Assembly (NCBI RefSeq): GCF_022343685.1
Contig: NZ_CP092123.1
Span: forward strand, 1,488,001 to 1,552,000
Direction: 5' to 3'
DNA: 64,000 nt
Source: Marinobacterium sediminicola
GTDB lineage: Bacteria; Pseudomonadota; Gammaproteobacteria; Pseudomonadales; Balneatricaceae
Shown here: positions 17,437-26,214 of the stretch, piece after piece
How the letters are laid out: the number at the start of each line of letters is the position of its first letter
Numbering within the stretch: the stretch's first letter is position 1
The notes under the pieces: model-generated
What the model was told of the DNA's origin: nothing
The model's input: the letters and a program-made list of their open reading frames with translations, nothing else
Database searches by the model: none
Position numbers and translations under genes: made by a program

Positions 17437-17622
17437 TTAAGCCAGACGCGGTATCCATCCAGGAAAACTGGGCTCCCAGCAATCAAACAACAGTACCAGT
17501 TCGGAGCGGCATTGCCTGCAGCGGTAGATAGGATGGGAGTGGTGTTGGCTGATTTTGACCATTTCCTTGTGCGGTGGGTTATTGGTACCCATTAAGTCAC
17601 GGCAATCTTTGCATTCGGACAT
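17437..17622 (-). CDS. Small zinc-ribbon-like protein A
   Basis: A 61-residue frame begins MSECKDC and carries C-x2-C (residues 4-7), then ISQ at 24-26, C-x2-C (35-38, YRCRQC), and Trp-Glu at 49-50. The neighbouring gene at 17727-17948 has the same sequence of elements at matching spacings (ISQ to C 11 residues, CxxC to WE 11), so the two are paralogues. Four cysteines in two knuckles suggest a single bound zinc ion; function unknown. A purine-rich AGAAGG lies upstream of the ATG. There are no recognised neighbours. Confidence 0.45.
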   Translation of the reverse strand: MSECKDCRDLMGTNNPPHKEMVKISQHHSHPIYRCRQCRSELVLLFDCWEPSFPGWIPRLA

Positions 17623-17629
17623 TCTGGAT

Positions 17630-17704
17630 AAGCACCTTCTTATAGTTATTGGTATATCTTATGTATATACACTAACTTGAGAAAATAAGTTTGTGAAGGT
17701 GCTT
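17630..17704. repeat. 10-bp inverted repeat between the two zinc-ribbon genes
   Basis: AAGCACCTTC (17630-17639) and GAAGGTGCTT (17695-17704) are perfect inverted copies separated by 55 bp of AT-rich sequence. The pair lies just upstream of small gene A and may be a regulatory site or a remnant of a mobile element end; neither is proven. Confidence 0.4.
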
Positions 17705-17726
17705 TAAATGAACAAATTATGACAAC

Positions 17727-17948
17727 TTAGTTTTGCATAATTGCATCATATTTGGGTTTGGTCGGAAATGGGTAATGATCCCCATGAGATGAAACTGTCT
17801 CCCAGTGGGACTGCTCATGCAGATAGTAACTGAGGCAGAGTGTGCATTTGACGAGTTCGCTATTGCGAATTTGGCTAATGGTCGTAAGGTAAGAGTGGCG
17901 TCTGCCGGTGCGAAGCAACTGCTGGCAGGGAGGGCATTGGCAAAGCAT
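17727..17948 (-). CDS. Small zinc-ribbon-like protein B
   Basis: The 73-residue protein starts at the ATG at 17948 because GGAG lies 6 bp upstream; an ATG 12 bp earlier is also in frame. It has C-x2-C (CPPC), ISQ, a second C-x2-C (KCTLC) and HWE near residue 50, in the same spacing as protein A. The C-terminal 20 residues are polar. The function is unknown; DNA- or RNA-binding zinc ribbons and regulators of this size exist, but I see no match that I can name. It ends 104 bp upstream of gene A on the same strand. Confidence 0.45.
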   Translation of the reverse strand: MLCQCPPCQQLLRTGRRHSYLTTISQIRNSELVKCTLCLSYYLHEQSHWETVSSHGDHYPFPTKPKYDAIMQN

Positions 17949-18036
17949 GTTCAACTCCATTTGAACTTGAATTTCCTGTACTACTATAGGCTGTGTCAGT
18001 AAAAAGCACTAGAGGGAATGTTAAGGAAGTTTAGAG

Positions 18037-18064
18037 CAAAAGCCCCGCATAAGCGGGGCTTTTG
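18037..18064. terminator. Bidirectional terminator downstream of gltA
   Basis: AGCCCCGC / GCGGGGCT is a perfect 8-bp stem with a 4-nt loop (18041-18060), flanked by AAAA and TTTT, so it can stop transcription in both directions. It lies 15 bp after the gltA stop codon. Confidence 0.88.
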
Positions 18065-18078
18065 TTAAGCAGGGGCAT

Positions 18079-19356
18079 TTACGCGGGGTAATCGCGCTGC
18101 TGCTCACCAGTGTAAAGCTGGCGCGGACGGCCGATCTTGTTCGGGCTGGAGTGGAATTCATTCCAGTGAGAGATCCAGCCGATTGTGCGAGACAGGGCAA
18201 AGATCACAGTGAACATGTTGGTCGGAATGCCGATCGCTTTAAGGATAATGCCGGAATAGAAGTCGACGTTCGGGTACAGCTGACGCTTAACGAAGTATTC
18301 ATCTTCCAGCGCGATCTGCTCCAGACGCTTGGCGATCTGCAGCTGAGGATCGTTTTCGATGCCCAGCAGTTCCAGGACTTCGTCGCAGGTCTTCTTCATG
18401 ACCTTGGCGCGCGGGTCAAAGTTGCGGTACACGCGGTGGCCGAAGCCCATCAGGCGGAACGGATCGTTCGGATCCTTGGCCTTTTCGATGAACTCGGCAA
18501 TGTTGGCTTCATCGCCAATCTCGTCCAGCATGTTCAGCACGGCTTCGTTAGCGCCACCGTGTGCAGGCCCCCACAGGGCTGCAATGCCTGCAGCGATACA
18601 GGCGAACGGGTTGGCGCCGGAAGAGCCTGCCAGACGTACGGTAGAGGTGGAGGCGTTCTGCTCGTGGTCGGCATGCAGGATGAAGATGCGATCCATGGCA
18701 CGGGCCAGTACCGGATTGACTTCATAATCAGAGCACGGAGTGCCGAACATCATGCGCAGGAAGTTAGCGCCGTAGCTGAGGTTGTTCTGCGGATACATGA
18801 ACGGCTGGCCGATGGAGTACTTGTAGCACATGGCGGCAAGTGTCGGCATCTTGGCGATCAGACGGTACGCGCAAACCTCGCGGTGATGCGGGTCGTTGAT
18901 GTCCAGTGAGTCGTGGTAGAATGCAGACAGGGCGCCTACAACACCGCACATGATGGCCATCGGGTGAGCGTCGCGACGGAAGCCTTTGAAGAACTGGCTC
19001 AGCTGCTCGTGCACCATGGTGTGGTTTGAAATGGTGTTGACGAACTTGGCCTTCTCTTCTGCGTTTGGCAGTTCGCCATTCAGCAGCAGGTAGCAGACTT
19101 CCAGATAGTCTGACTTTTCAGCCAGCTGTTCAATCGGATAGCCGCGATGCAGCAAAATGCCATTAGCACCATCAATGTAGGTGATCTTGGATTCGCAGGC
19201 CGCCGTGGACACGAAGCCGGGGTCATATGTGAACAGGCCTTTGCCGGTCAACGGGCGTACATCTATGACGTCGGGACCTTCAGTGCCGGAGTAGACCGGC
19301 AGCTCGATCGCTTCGTCCAGACCATCGACTGTCAAACGTGCTTTCTTGTCAGCCAT
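18079..19356 (-). CDS. gltA: Citrate synthase (type II, hexameric)
   Basis: The 425-residue enzyme condenses oxaloacetate with acetyl-CoA to citrate, the entry step of the TCA cycle. Family motifs include [23 protein letters not shown], the [10 protein letters not shown] active-site segment with catalytic His, [12 protein letters not shown], and [16 protein letters not shown] with substrate-binding arginines; the catalytic Asp lies in NVDFYSGII. The length and N-terminal domain ([23 protein letters not shown]) match gram-negative NADH-sensitive citrate synthases. It is divergent from the sdh operon, with a 446-bp intergenic region carrying promoters for both. Confidence 0.98.
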   Translation of the reverse strand: MADKKARLTVDGLDEAIELPVYSGTEGPDVIDVRPLTGKGLFTYDPGFVSTAACESKITYIDGANGILLHRGYPIEQLAEKSDYLEVCYLLLNGELPNAEEKAKFVNTISNHTMVHEQLSQFFKGFRRDAHPMAIMCGVVGALSAFYHDSLDINDPHHREVCAYRLIAKMPTLAAMCYKYSIGQPFMYPQNNLSYGANFLRMMFGTPCSDYEVNPVLARAMDRIFILHADHEQNASTSTVRLAGSSGANPFACIAAGIAALWGPAHGGANEAVLNMLDEIGDEANIAEFIEKAKDPNDPFRLMGFGHRVYRNFDPRAKVMKKTCDEVLELLGIENDPQLQIAKRLEQIALEDEYFVKRQLYPNVDFYSGIILKAIGIPTNMFTVIFALSRTIGWISHWNEFHSSPNKIGRPRQLYTGEQQRDYPA

Positions 19357-19441
19357 TAGAGGCTCCTATCATTCTGTTTGTATTGCTGCGGCAAACTACA
19401 TGAGCCGCGTCATAGGAAATGGCCCGAAAAAGGACCCGAAC

Positions 19442-19469
19442 ACTATAGAGTTTGAAACAGGATTGTCAA
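19442..19469 (-). promoter_or_regulatory. Sigma-70 promoter of gltA
   Basis: On the minus strand TTGACA (19464-19469) and TATAGT (19442-19447) are separated by 16 bp. It is 85 bp upstream of the gltA ATG. Apart from this promoter and the one at 19641, the rest of 19357-19802 is AT-rich (about 19495-19600) with no gene that I can support. Confidence 0.75.
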
Positions 19470-19640
19470 TTAAGCCTTTAGCTTAAGTGCTGCACTGCAA
19501 AACAGATTTTAGAGTTAACAAGTAGGGGAGGTAATGGGGAATAAATAATTAGTTTAATAGGAGTCAAAAAGTATCTATACGTAAAAAATTTATTGTTGGA
19601 GCCATACACTAGACTTAAGCCTTAAGGCCCTGTTGTCTCG

Positions 19641-19669
19641 TTGTATTCCGAAAGTGATCTGTCTATACT
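19641..19669 (+). promoter_or_regulatory. Candidate promoter of the sdh operon
   Basis: TTGTAT (19641-19646) and TATACT (19664-19669) are 17 bp apart, about 130 bp before the sdhC start. The -35 box is weak, which fits an activator-dependent or globally regulated TCA promoter; the operator is not evident. Confidence 0.5.
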
Positions 19670-19802
19670 CTCGCACCTGAGTTGGCACCGTGCCCACTGG
19701 TTTAGTGTCAGTTCTGGCATCTCGAGGTACTACTCTCTGAGCACTTCCTAGCAACCTTGTCCTCTTGTCCTGCAATTGGACAAAAAAGTGTGAACTAGAG
19801 CC

Positions 19803-20180
19803 GTGAACAAGAAAAGACCTGTAAATTTAGATCTTCGAACCATAAAACAGCCACTTCCGGCGATTACTTCAATTCTGCATCGAGTAACGGGTGTAGCCCT
19901 GTTCTTCGGCGCCATCTTTATGATGTATGTCTTGGGTTTGTCGCTGGAGTCTCAGGCAGGCTTCAATGAAGCTGCTGAGATGCTCCAGGAATCATTCCTG
20001 GCAAAACTCATTGCATGGGGACTGGTTTCAGCACTGCTGTACCACTTCTTTGCAGGTATCAAGCACCTGATCATGGATCTGGGTCACTGTGAAGAGCTGG
20101 AAGGTGGTCGTATGGCTGCCAAAGTCACCCTGGTAGTAGCGGTTATCGCTATTCTGCTGGCAGGAGTCTGGATATGGTAA
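19803..20180 (+). CDS. sdhC: Succinate dehydrogenase cytochrome b556 subunit
   Basis: The 125-residue protein has three transmembrane helices and the SdhC signature SILHRVTGVALFFG, with further helices near HHFFAGIKHLIMDLGH, where histidine provides a heme b ligand. With SdhD it anchors SdhAB and forms the quinone-binding site of complex II. The start is a GTG with AGAG upstream. It overlaps sdhD by 7 bp. Confidence 0.96.
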   Translation: MNKKRPVNLDLRTIKQPLPAITSILHRVTGVALFFGAIFMMYVLGLSLESQAGFNEAAEMLQESFLAKLIAWGLVSALLYHFFAGIKHLIMDLGHCEELEGGRMAAKVTLVVAVIAILLAGVWIW

Positions 20181-20521
20181 CTAGTATTACAAGCTTTGGT
20201 CGTAGCGGTTTGTACGACTGGATGATGCAGCGCGTAACGGCGCTGGTACTGCTGACCTACACCGTTTTCATGATCGGTTATCTGCTGTTGAACCCGGATC
20301 TGGGTTATGAGCAGTGGAAGGAGCTGTTCAGCGGTACTGTGATGCGCATCTATACCCTGCTGGCACTGCTGTCCATGGTAGCTCATGCATGGATCGGCAT
20401 GTGGTCTGTTTCAACTGACTACATCAAGCCGACCGGTGCTCGCTTTGTGTTCCAGTCCGTATGCGGCCTGCTGGCGTTTATCTACGTCGTGTGGGGCATC
20501 CAGATTCTGTGGGGTATCTAA
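20174..20521 (+). CDS. sdhD: Succinate dehydrogenase membrane anchor subunit
   Basis: The 115-residue protein has three transmembrane helices and the motif GLYDWMMQRVTALVLLTYT, typical of the SdhD N-terminus, with a heme-ligating His in helix 2 (SMVAHAWIGMWSV). It completes the membrane anchor with SdhC. The ATG overlaps the end of sdhC and the stop is 3 bp before sdhA, so expression is coupled. Confidence 0.96.
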   Translation: MVTSITSFGRSGLYDWMMQRVTALVLLTYTVFMIGYLLLNPDLGYEQWKELFSGTVMRIYTLLALLSMVAHAWIGMWSVSTDYIKPTGARFVFQSVCGLLAFIYVVWGIQILWGI

Positions 20522-20524
20522 AAC

Positions 20525-22300
20525 ATGTCTAAACTGCGTACGCTTACTTTCGACGCAATCGTTGTCGGTGGTGGTGGTGCAGGCATGCGCGCCGCGCTGC
20601 AGCTTGCACAGTCAGGTTTGAATACTGCCTGTGTTACCAAAGTATTCCCGACCCGTTCTCATACTGTGTCTGCTCAGGGTGGTATTACCTGTGCGATTGC
20701 AAGTGCGGATCCGAACGACGATTGGCGCTGGCACATGTATGACACCGTTAAGGGGTCAGACTACATTGGTGACCAGGACGCAATTGAGTACATGTGCTCT
20801 GTAGGTCCTCAGGCTGTATTCGAGCTGGATCACATGGGTCTGCCGTTTTCCCGTACTGAAGTTGGCCGTATCTACCAGCGTCCGTTTGGTGGTCAGTCCA
20901 AGAACTTTGGTGAAGGTGGTCAGGCGGCTCGTACTTGCGCGGCAGCTGACCGTACCGGTCACGCGTTGCTGCATACCCTGTATCAGGCGAACATGAAGGC
21001 AGGTACTACCTTCCTGAACGAATGGTACGCCGTTGACCTGGTGAAGAACTCCCAGGGTGATGTTGTTGGCTGTATCGCCATCTGCATCGAAACCGGTGAG
21101 ACCGTCTACATCAAGGCCAAGGCAACTGTCCTGGCTACCGGTGGTGCGGGTCGTATCTACGCCTCTACTACCAACGCGCTGATCAATACCGGTGACGGTA
21201 TCGGTATGGCCATGCGTGCCGGTGTTGCAGTTCAGGATATGGAAATGTGGCAGTTCCATCCGACCGGCATCGCAGGTGCTGGTGTGCTGGTTACCGAAGG
21301 TTGCCGTGGCGAGGGTGGTTATCTGGTTAACAAGGATGGCGAGCGTTTCATGGAGCGTTATGCTCCGAACGCGAAGGATCTTGCGGGTCGAGACGTTGTG
21401 GCTCGCTCCATGATCCTGGAGATCCTTGAAGGTCGTGGCTGTGGCGAAAACGGCGATCACGTTTACCTGAAGCTGGATCACCTGGGTGAGGAAGTGCTGC
21501 ACTCCCGTCTGCCGGGTATCTGTGAGCTGTCCAAAACCTTTGCTGCAGCCGATCCGGTTAAAGAGCCGATCCCGGTTGTGCCGACCTGTCACTATATGAT
21601 GGGTGGTATTGCGACCAATATCGGTGGTCAGGCGATCTCCCCTGATCCTGAAACCGGCGAAGACAAGATCGTCAATGGTCTGTTTGCCTGTGGTGAGGCC
21701 GCGTGTGTGTCCGTTCACGGTGCTAATCGCCTGGGTGGTAACTCTCTGCTTGACCTGGTGGTATTTGGTCGTGCGGCCGGTATGCAGATTGAGCAGCAGA
21801 TGCGTGAAGGTTACGAAGTTCCTGATGCAACTGAAGCTGATATTGAAGCTGCAATGGCGCGTCTGAATCGTCTGAACAACAGCACTGGCGGCGAGAAAGT
21901 GTCAGAAGTGCGCAAGTCACTTCAGGATACTATGCAGCTGTACTTCGGCGTATTCCGTGACGGTGAGAGCATGCAGAAGGGTCTGGGCATGTTGAAGGAG
22001 ATCCGTGAGCGTGTTGCCAACGTACATCTGGAAGACAAGAGCCAGGCATTCAATACTTCGCGTATTGAAGCTCTGGAGCTTGAAAACCTGATGGAAGTTG
22101 CGGAAGCGACTGCAATTGCAGCGGAAGAGCGTAAAGAGTCTCGTGGTGCGCATGCGCGCAACGACTTCACCGATCGTGATGACGAGAACTGGCTGTGCCA
22201 CTCTGTGTTCTTCCCGCAGACCAAGTCCATTGGCAAGCGTGCGGTTAACTTCGCGCCGAAGACAATGGATCCGTTCCCGCCGAAAGTACGAACCTATTAA
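20525..22300 (+). CDS. sdhA: Succinate dehydrogenase flavoprotein subunit
   Basis: The 591-residue protein oxidises succinate to fumarate and passes electrons to FAD. Motifs are the dinucleotide fold [16 protein letters not shown], the covalent FAD histidine in [12 protein letters not shown], and the active-site region HLG...[34 protein letters not shown]. The helical C-terminal domain ends in [15 protein letters not shown]. The length and sequence are standard. It lies between sdhD (3 bp gap) and sdhB (12 bp gap). Confidence 0.98.
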   Translation: MSKLRTLTFDAIVVGGGGAGMRAALQLAQSGLNTACVTKVFPTRSHTVSAQGGITCAIASADPNDDWRWHMYDTVKGSDYIGDQDAIEYMCSVGPQAVFELDHMGLPFSRTEVGRIYQRPFGGQSKNFGEGGQAARTCAAADRTGHALLHTLYQANMKAGTTFLNEWYAVDLVKNSQGDVVGCIAICIETGETVYIKAKATVLATGGAGRIYASTTNALINTGDGIGMAMRAGVAVQDMEMWQFHPTGIAGAGVLVTEGCRGEGGYLVNKDGERFMERYAPNAKDLAGRDVVARSMILEILEGRGCGENGDHVYLKLDHLGEEVLHSRLPGICELSKTFAAADPVKEPIPVVPTCHYMMGGIATNIGGQAISPDPETGEDKIVNGLFACGEAACVSVHGANRLGGNSLLDLVVFGRAAGMQIEQQMREGYEVPDATEADIEAAMARLNRLNNSTGGEKVSEVRKSLQDTMQLYFGVFRDGESMQKGLGMLKEIRERVANVHLEDKSQAFNTSRIEALELENLMEVAEATAIAAEERKESRGAHARNDFTDRDDENWLCHSVFFPQTKSIGKRAVNFAPKTMDPFPPKVRTY

Positions 22301-22312
22301 GGGGCTGGTGCG

Positions 22313-23017
22313 ATGCTGGTAAGTGTATATCGTTACAATCCTGAAATTGATGATGCTCCGTACATGCAGGATGTTCATATCGACATCCCGGGTGGCAAGG
22401 ACATCATGGTGCTGGACCTCCTCCAGTTGCTGAAAGAAAAAGACCCGACTCTGGCGTACCGTCGCTCCTGTCGTGAGGGTGTTTGTGGCTCTGACGGCAT
22501 GAACATGAACGGCAAGAATGGTCTGGCTTGCATCACTCCGCTGTCTGAGGTGGTGGAGAACGACAAGCTGGTGCTGCGCCCGCTGCCAGGTCTGCCGGTC
22601 ATTCGTGACCTGGTCATCGACATGACCCAGTTCTACAAGCAGTACGAAAAGATCAAACCTTTCTTGATCAATGATACTCCGGCGCCGGCGATCGAGCGTC
22701 TGCAGTCTCCGGAAGAACGTGCTGAGTTGGACGGTCTGTACGAGTGTATCCTGTGTGCATGCTGTTCAACTTCTTGTCCGTCTTTCTGGTGGAATCCGGA
22801 CAAGTTCATTGGTCCGTCCGGCTTGTTGCAGGCTTACCGCTTCCTGGCGGATAGTCGTGATACTGCTACTCGTGAACGTCTGGCTGATCTGGATGACCCG
22901 TTCAGCGTATTCCGCTGCCACGGTATCATGAACTGTGTAAGCGTTTGCCCGAAAGGTCTTAACCCGACCAAAGCAATCGGCAAAATCCGCAATATGCTGA
23001 TTCAGCAGGCGACTTGA
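22313..23017 (+). CDS. sdhB: Succinate dehydrogenase iron-sulfur subunit
   Basis: The 234-residue protein carries three iron-sulfur clusters that relay electrons from FAD to the quinone: the [2Fe-2S] ligands in CREGVCGSDGMNMNGKNGLAC (near residues 55-75), and the [4Fe-4S] and [3Fe-4S] sets in CILCACCSTSCPSFWW and CHGIMNCVSVCPKGLNP. It is preceded by AAGGGG at good spacing. A strong terminator follows. Confidence 0.97.
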   Translation: MLVSVYRYNPEIDDAPYMQDVHIDIPGGKDIMVLDLLQLLKEKDPTLAYRRSCREGVCGSDGMNMNGKNGLACITPLSEVVENDKLVLRPLPGLPVIRDLVIDMTQFYKQYEKIKPFLINDTPAPAIERLQSPEERAELDGLYECILCACCSTSCPSFWWNPDKFIGPSGLLQAYRFLADSRDTATRERLADLDDPFSVFRCHGIMNCVSVCPKGLNPTKAIGKIRNMLIQQAT

Positions 23018-23036
23018 TCCTGTTTTGTCAGCTTCG

Positions 23037-23069
23037 AAAACGGCACTCCTCGGGGTGCCGTTTTTTTTT
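23037..23069 (+). terminator. Rho-independent terminator after sdhB
   Basis: AACGGCAC / GTGCCGTT with an 8-nt loop (23039-23062) is followed by nine T residues. It ends the sdhCDAB transcript 20 bp after the stop codon. Confidence 0.92.
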
Positions 23070-23110
23070 GCCATTATCCGACGGGTGGATTTTACTAGCC
23101 GAAAGGCCTA

Positions 23111-23195
23111 TGTCGTCAGAACGACAATATTTTGTAGAATCGGTGCCCGCTAACAGTGTAAAGGCTGTCACAAAAGGCGTAGAATTAATGCCCGC
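23111..23195 (+). promoter_or_regulatory. Tandem repeat with extended -10-like boxes upstream of sucA
   Basis: GTAGAATNNNTGCCCGC occurs twice, at 23134-23150 and 23179-23195, 45 bp apart; 14 of 17 positions are identical. Each copy contains TAGAAT, which looks like a sigma-70 -10 box followed by a GC-rich discriminator, suggesting two tandem promoters for sucAB-lpd-sucCD. A small palindrome TGTCGT / ACGACA (23111-23126) lies upstream. No convincing -35 boxes were found, so this is tentative. The rest of 23070-23328 holds no gene. Confidence 0.45.
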
Positions 23196-23328
23196 AACTG
23201 CATGTGATCCGTGCGGGGGCAGGTTATATACAAAAACGGTAATCAGCAGAGGGTCGCAGGACTGCCGGTACAGGAAATAGTGCAGCCTGACCGTTGCAGC
23301 GCCCTCTCAGAGCCAGGGTGAGATGATA

Positions 23329-26160
23329 ATGCAAGATGGCATAATGGAGCAGATGTGGAAGAATGCCCACCTTTACGGGGGTAACCTTTCATATGTAGAA
23401 CAACTATACGAAACCTATTTGATGGACCCGAACGCTGTTCCACAAGAGTGGCGTAACGAGTTTGATCGACTCCCCAAGGTTGGTGATAGCATCTCTCAGG
23501 ATGTGCCTCACTCCACCATCCGGGACCATTTCCTTCTCCTCTCCAAGAATCAGAAGCGCGCCGTTCCGGTTTCCGGAAGCAGTGTCAGCTCAGAGCATGA
23601 AAAGAAACAGGTTCGTGTTCTGCGTATGATCAATGCGTACCGCGTGCGTGGTCATCAGCATGCTGACATCGACCCGTTGAATCTGATGGAGCGTGAGCAG
23701 GTTCCTGATCTTGATCCTCGTTTTCATGAGCTGTCAGAGGCGGATTTCGATACTCGCTTCCAGCTTGGTTCACTCTTCTTCGGTCCTGAAGAAAGCTCTC
23801 TGAAAGAGATCCTGGCTGATCTTAAGAAAACTTATTGCACTACCGTCGGCGCTGAGTACATGCACATTGTCGACACTCAGGAAAAGCGCTGGATTCAGTC
23901 TCGTATGGAGCCTGTTCGCAGTCATCCTGTTCTGACCAATGACGAGCGCAAGCATATTCTGGAGCGTCTGTCTGCCGCGGAAGGGCTTGAGAAGTATCTG
24001 GGTTCACGCTATGCGGGCGCCAAGCGTTTCGGCCTCGAAGGTGGTGAGAGCCTGATTCCCTGCCTGGATGAATTGGTGCAGCGTGCCGGTCGTGATGGTG
24101 CCAAAGAGCTGGTTATCGGCATGGCTCACCGTGGTCGACTGAACGTGCTGGTGAATATCTTCGGTAAGAACCCGCAGGATCTGTTCGGTGAATTCGAAGG
24201 CAAGAAGTTGATCGAAACGTCTGGTGACGTTAAATACCACCAGGGCTTTTCCTCCAACGTAATGACTCCGGGTGGCGAAGTTCACCTTGCGATGGCATTC
24301 AACCCGTCGCATCTGGAGATTGTTTCGCCGGTAGTTGAGGGCTCTGTTCGTGCCCGTCAGGACCGTCGTGGCGACAAGGTTGGCAACAGTGTCATTCCGG
24401 TTTCCATCCATGGTGATGCGGCATTTGCCGGTCAGGGCGTGGTGATGGAAACTTTCCAGATGTCCCAGACCCGTGCCTACAAGACGGGCGGAACCATCCA
24501 TATCGTCATTAACAACCAGGTTGGTTTTACTACTTCCCGCAAGGAAGACGCACGCTCTACAGAGTACTGTACCGATGTGGCCAAGATGGTCCAGGCGCCT
24601 ATCTTCCACGTCAATGGCGATGATCCTGAAGCTGTCCGTTTTGTCACTCAGCTGGCACTGGATTACCGTAACGAGTTCAATAAAGATGTCGTGATCGATC
24701 TGGTGTGCTATCGCCGCCGTGGTCACAACGAAGCGGATGAGCCGTCCGGTACTCAGCCGTTGATGTACAAGCAGATCAAGGTTCAGAAAACAACCAAAGA
24801 GCTGTACGCGGCTCGTCTGGTTGAAGAAGGCGTTCTGTCGGCAGATGAAGCCAAGGCGCTGGATCAGGACTATCGTCAGGCGCTGGAAAACGGCGAACAT
24901 GTTGCCAAGTCACTGGTTATGGAGCCGAACAAGGAGCTGTTCGTCGACTGGCGTCCCTACCTTGGTCATGAATGGTCATTCGACTGCGACACCAGTGTGG
25001 ATCAGAAGTTGCTTCAGGAATTGGCTAATAAGACCTGCGAATTCCCTGAGGGTCTTGCCATTCAGCGTCAGGTTCAGAAAATCTACGAAGACCGTAAAAA
25101 GATGGCAGCCGGTGCCATGGAGATCAACTGGGGCTTCGCTGAGACCATGGCGTACGCAACCCTGTTGGCAGAAGGTTATCCGGTTCGTCTGACCGGTCAG
25201 GATGTTGGTCGTGGCACCTTCTCCCACCGTCATGCTGTCGTGCATAACCAGAAGGATGCAACGACTTACGTTCCGTTGCAGAACCTTGCTGAGGGTCAGC
25301 CGCCATTTGATATTTACGATTCCTTCCTGTCGGAAGAGGCGGTGCTTGGCTTTGAATACGGCTACTCCACTACGACCCCTAATGCTCTGGTCATCTGGGA
25401 AGCTCAGTTCGGTGACTTCGCCAACGGAGCCCAGGTCGTAATCGACCAGTTCATTACCTCCGGTGAGCACAAGTGGGGTCGTCTCTGTGGTCTGACCATG
25501 CTGCTTCCGCATGGCTTCGAAGGTCAGGGTCCTGAGCACTCTTCTGCACGCCTTGAGCGTTTCCTGCAGTTGTGTGCCGAGCACAATATTCAGGTATGTG
25601 TCCCGACTACACCGGCTCAGATTTTCCACTTGCTGCGTCGTCAGGTGGTTCGTCCGTTGCGTAAGCCGCTGGTGGTCATGTCTCCCAAGTCTCTGCTGCG
25701 TCACAAGCAGGCTGTTTGTACTCTGGAAGACCTGTCTGAAGGTACATTCCAGCCGGTCATCCCTGAAGTGGATGCCCTGGATCCGAAGAAAGTGAAGCGT
25801 CTGGTGATGTGTAGTGGCAAGGTCTACTACGATCTGTACAATCGCCGTGCCGAGCTTGAAAAGGACGATGTTGCGATTGTGCGCATCGAACAACTCTATC
25901 CGTTCCCGGAGCAGAGTCTGAAACAGGCCATTGCGGAGTACACCAACCTTGAGTCAGTGGTTTGGTGTCAGGAAGAGCCGATGAACCAGGGTGCCTGGTA
26001 CTGCAGTCAGCATCACATGCGCAATGTGTTGCAGCAGCATGATCCAAAACTGCATCTGATGGGTGTGGGGCGTCCGCATGCAGCAGCGCCCGCAGTTGGC
26101 TACATCTCGGTTCACCTTGAGCAGCAAGAACAGCTGGTCAACGAAGCAATCAACGGTTAA
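23329..26160 (+). CDS. sucA: 2-oxoglutarate dehydrogenase E1 component
   Basis: The 943-residue thiamine-diphosphate enzyme decarboxylates 2-oxoglutarate and succinylates the lipoyl group of SucB. N-terminal E2-binding region HLYGGNLSYVEQLYETYLMDPNAVP matches E. coli; active-site features include GMAHRGRLNVLVNI, the ThDP motif HGDAAFAGQGVVMETFQMS...GGTIHIVINNQVGF, and later GQDVGRGTFSHRHAVV and MLLPHGFEGQGPEHSSARLERFLQL. I chose the ATG at 23329; another in-frame ATG at 23323 is too close to the AGGGTGAG ribosome site. Confidence 0.97.
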   Translation: MQDGIMEQMWKNAHLYGGNLSYVEQLYETYLMDPNAVPQEWRNEFDRLPKVGDSISQDVPHSTIRDHFLLLSKNQKRAVPVSGSSVSSEHEKKQVRVLRMINAYRVRGHQHADIDPLNLMEREQVPDLDPRFHELSEADFDTRFQLGSLFFGPEESSLKEILADLKKTYCTTVGAEYMHIVDTQEKRWIQSRMEPVRSHPVLTNDERKHILERLSAAEGLEKYLGSRYAGAKRFGLEGGESLIPCLDELVQRAGRDGAKELVIGMAHRGRLNVLVNIFGKNPQDLFGEFEGKKLIETSGDVKYHQGFSSNVMTPGGEVHLAMAFNPSHLEIVSPVVEGSVRARQDRRGDKVGNSVIPVSIHGDAAFAGQGVVMETFQMSQTRAYKTGGTIHIVINNQVGFTTSRKEDARSTEYCTDVAKMVQAPIFHVNGDDPEAVRFVTQLALDYRNEFNKDVVIDLVCYRRRGHNEADEPSGTQPLMYKQIKVQKTTKELYAARLVEEGVLSADEAKALDQDYRQALENGEHVAKSLVMEPNKELFVDWRPYLGHEWSFDCDTSVDQKLLQELANKTCEFPEGLAIQRQVQKIYEDRKKMAAGAMEINWGFAETMAYATLLAEGYPVRLTGQDVGRGTFSHRHAVVHNQKDATTYVPLQNLAEGQPPFDIYDSFLSEEAVLGFEYGYSTTTPNALVIWEAQFGDFANGAQVVIDQFITSGEHKWGRLCGLTMLLPHGFEGQGPEHSSARLERFLQLCAEHNIQVCVPTTPAQIFHLLRRQVVRPLRKPLVVMSPKSLLRHKQAVCTLEDLSEGTFQPVIPEVDALDPKKVKRLVMCSGKVYYDLYNRRAELEKDDVAIVRIEQLYPFPEQSLKQAIAEYTNLESVVWCQEEPMNQGAWYCSQHHMRNVLQQHDPKLHLMGVGRPHAAAPAVGYISVHLEQQEQLVNEAING

Positions 26161-26214
26161 TGACAGGTTTGTATCTGTAATCAATACCTGCGCAGCATTA
26201 TTAAAGGAAACAGC

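Noticed and set aside
18151-18909. Long plus-strand frame across gltA (252 residues)
   Set aside because: It is the antisense shadow of gltA; residue composition is not protein-like and there is no start signal.
20756-21718. Long minus-strand frames opposite sdhA, sucA, sucB and lpd (up to 470 residues)
   Set aside because: They mirror highly biased codon usage of strongly expressed genes and show no family motifs.
11548-23127. The 13-mer GTCAGAACGACAA occurs both in the dctP leader (11548-11560) and upstream of sucA (23115-23127)
   Set aside because: Shared 13-mers between two positions of a 64-kb window are expected many times by chance; there is no further similarity around them.
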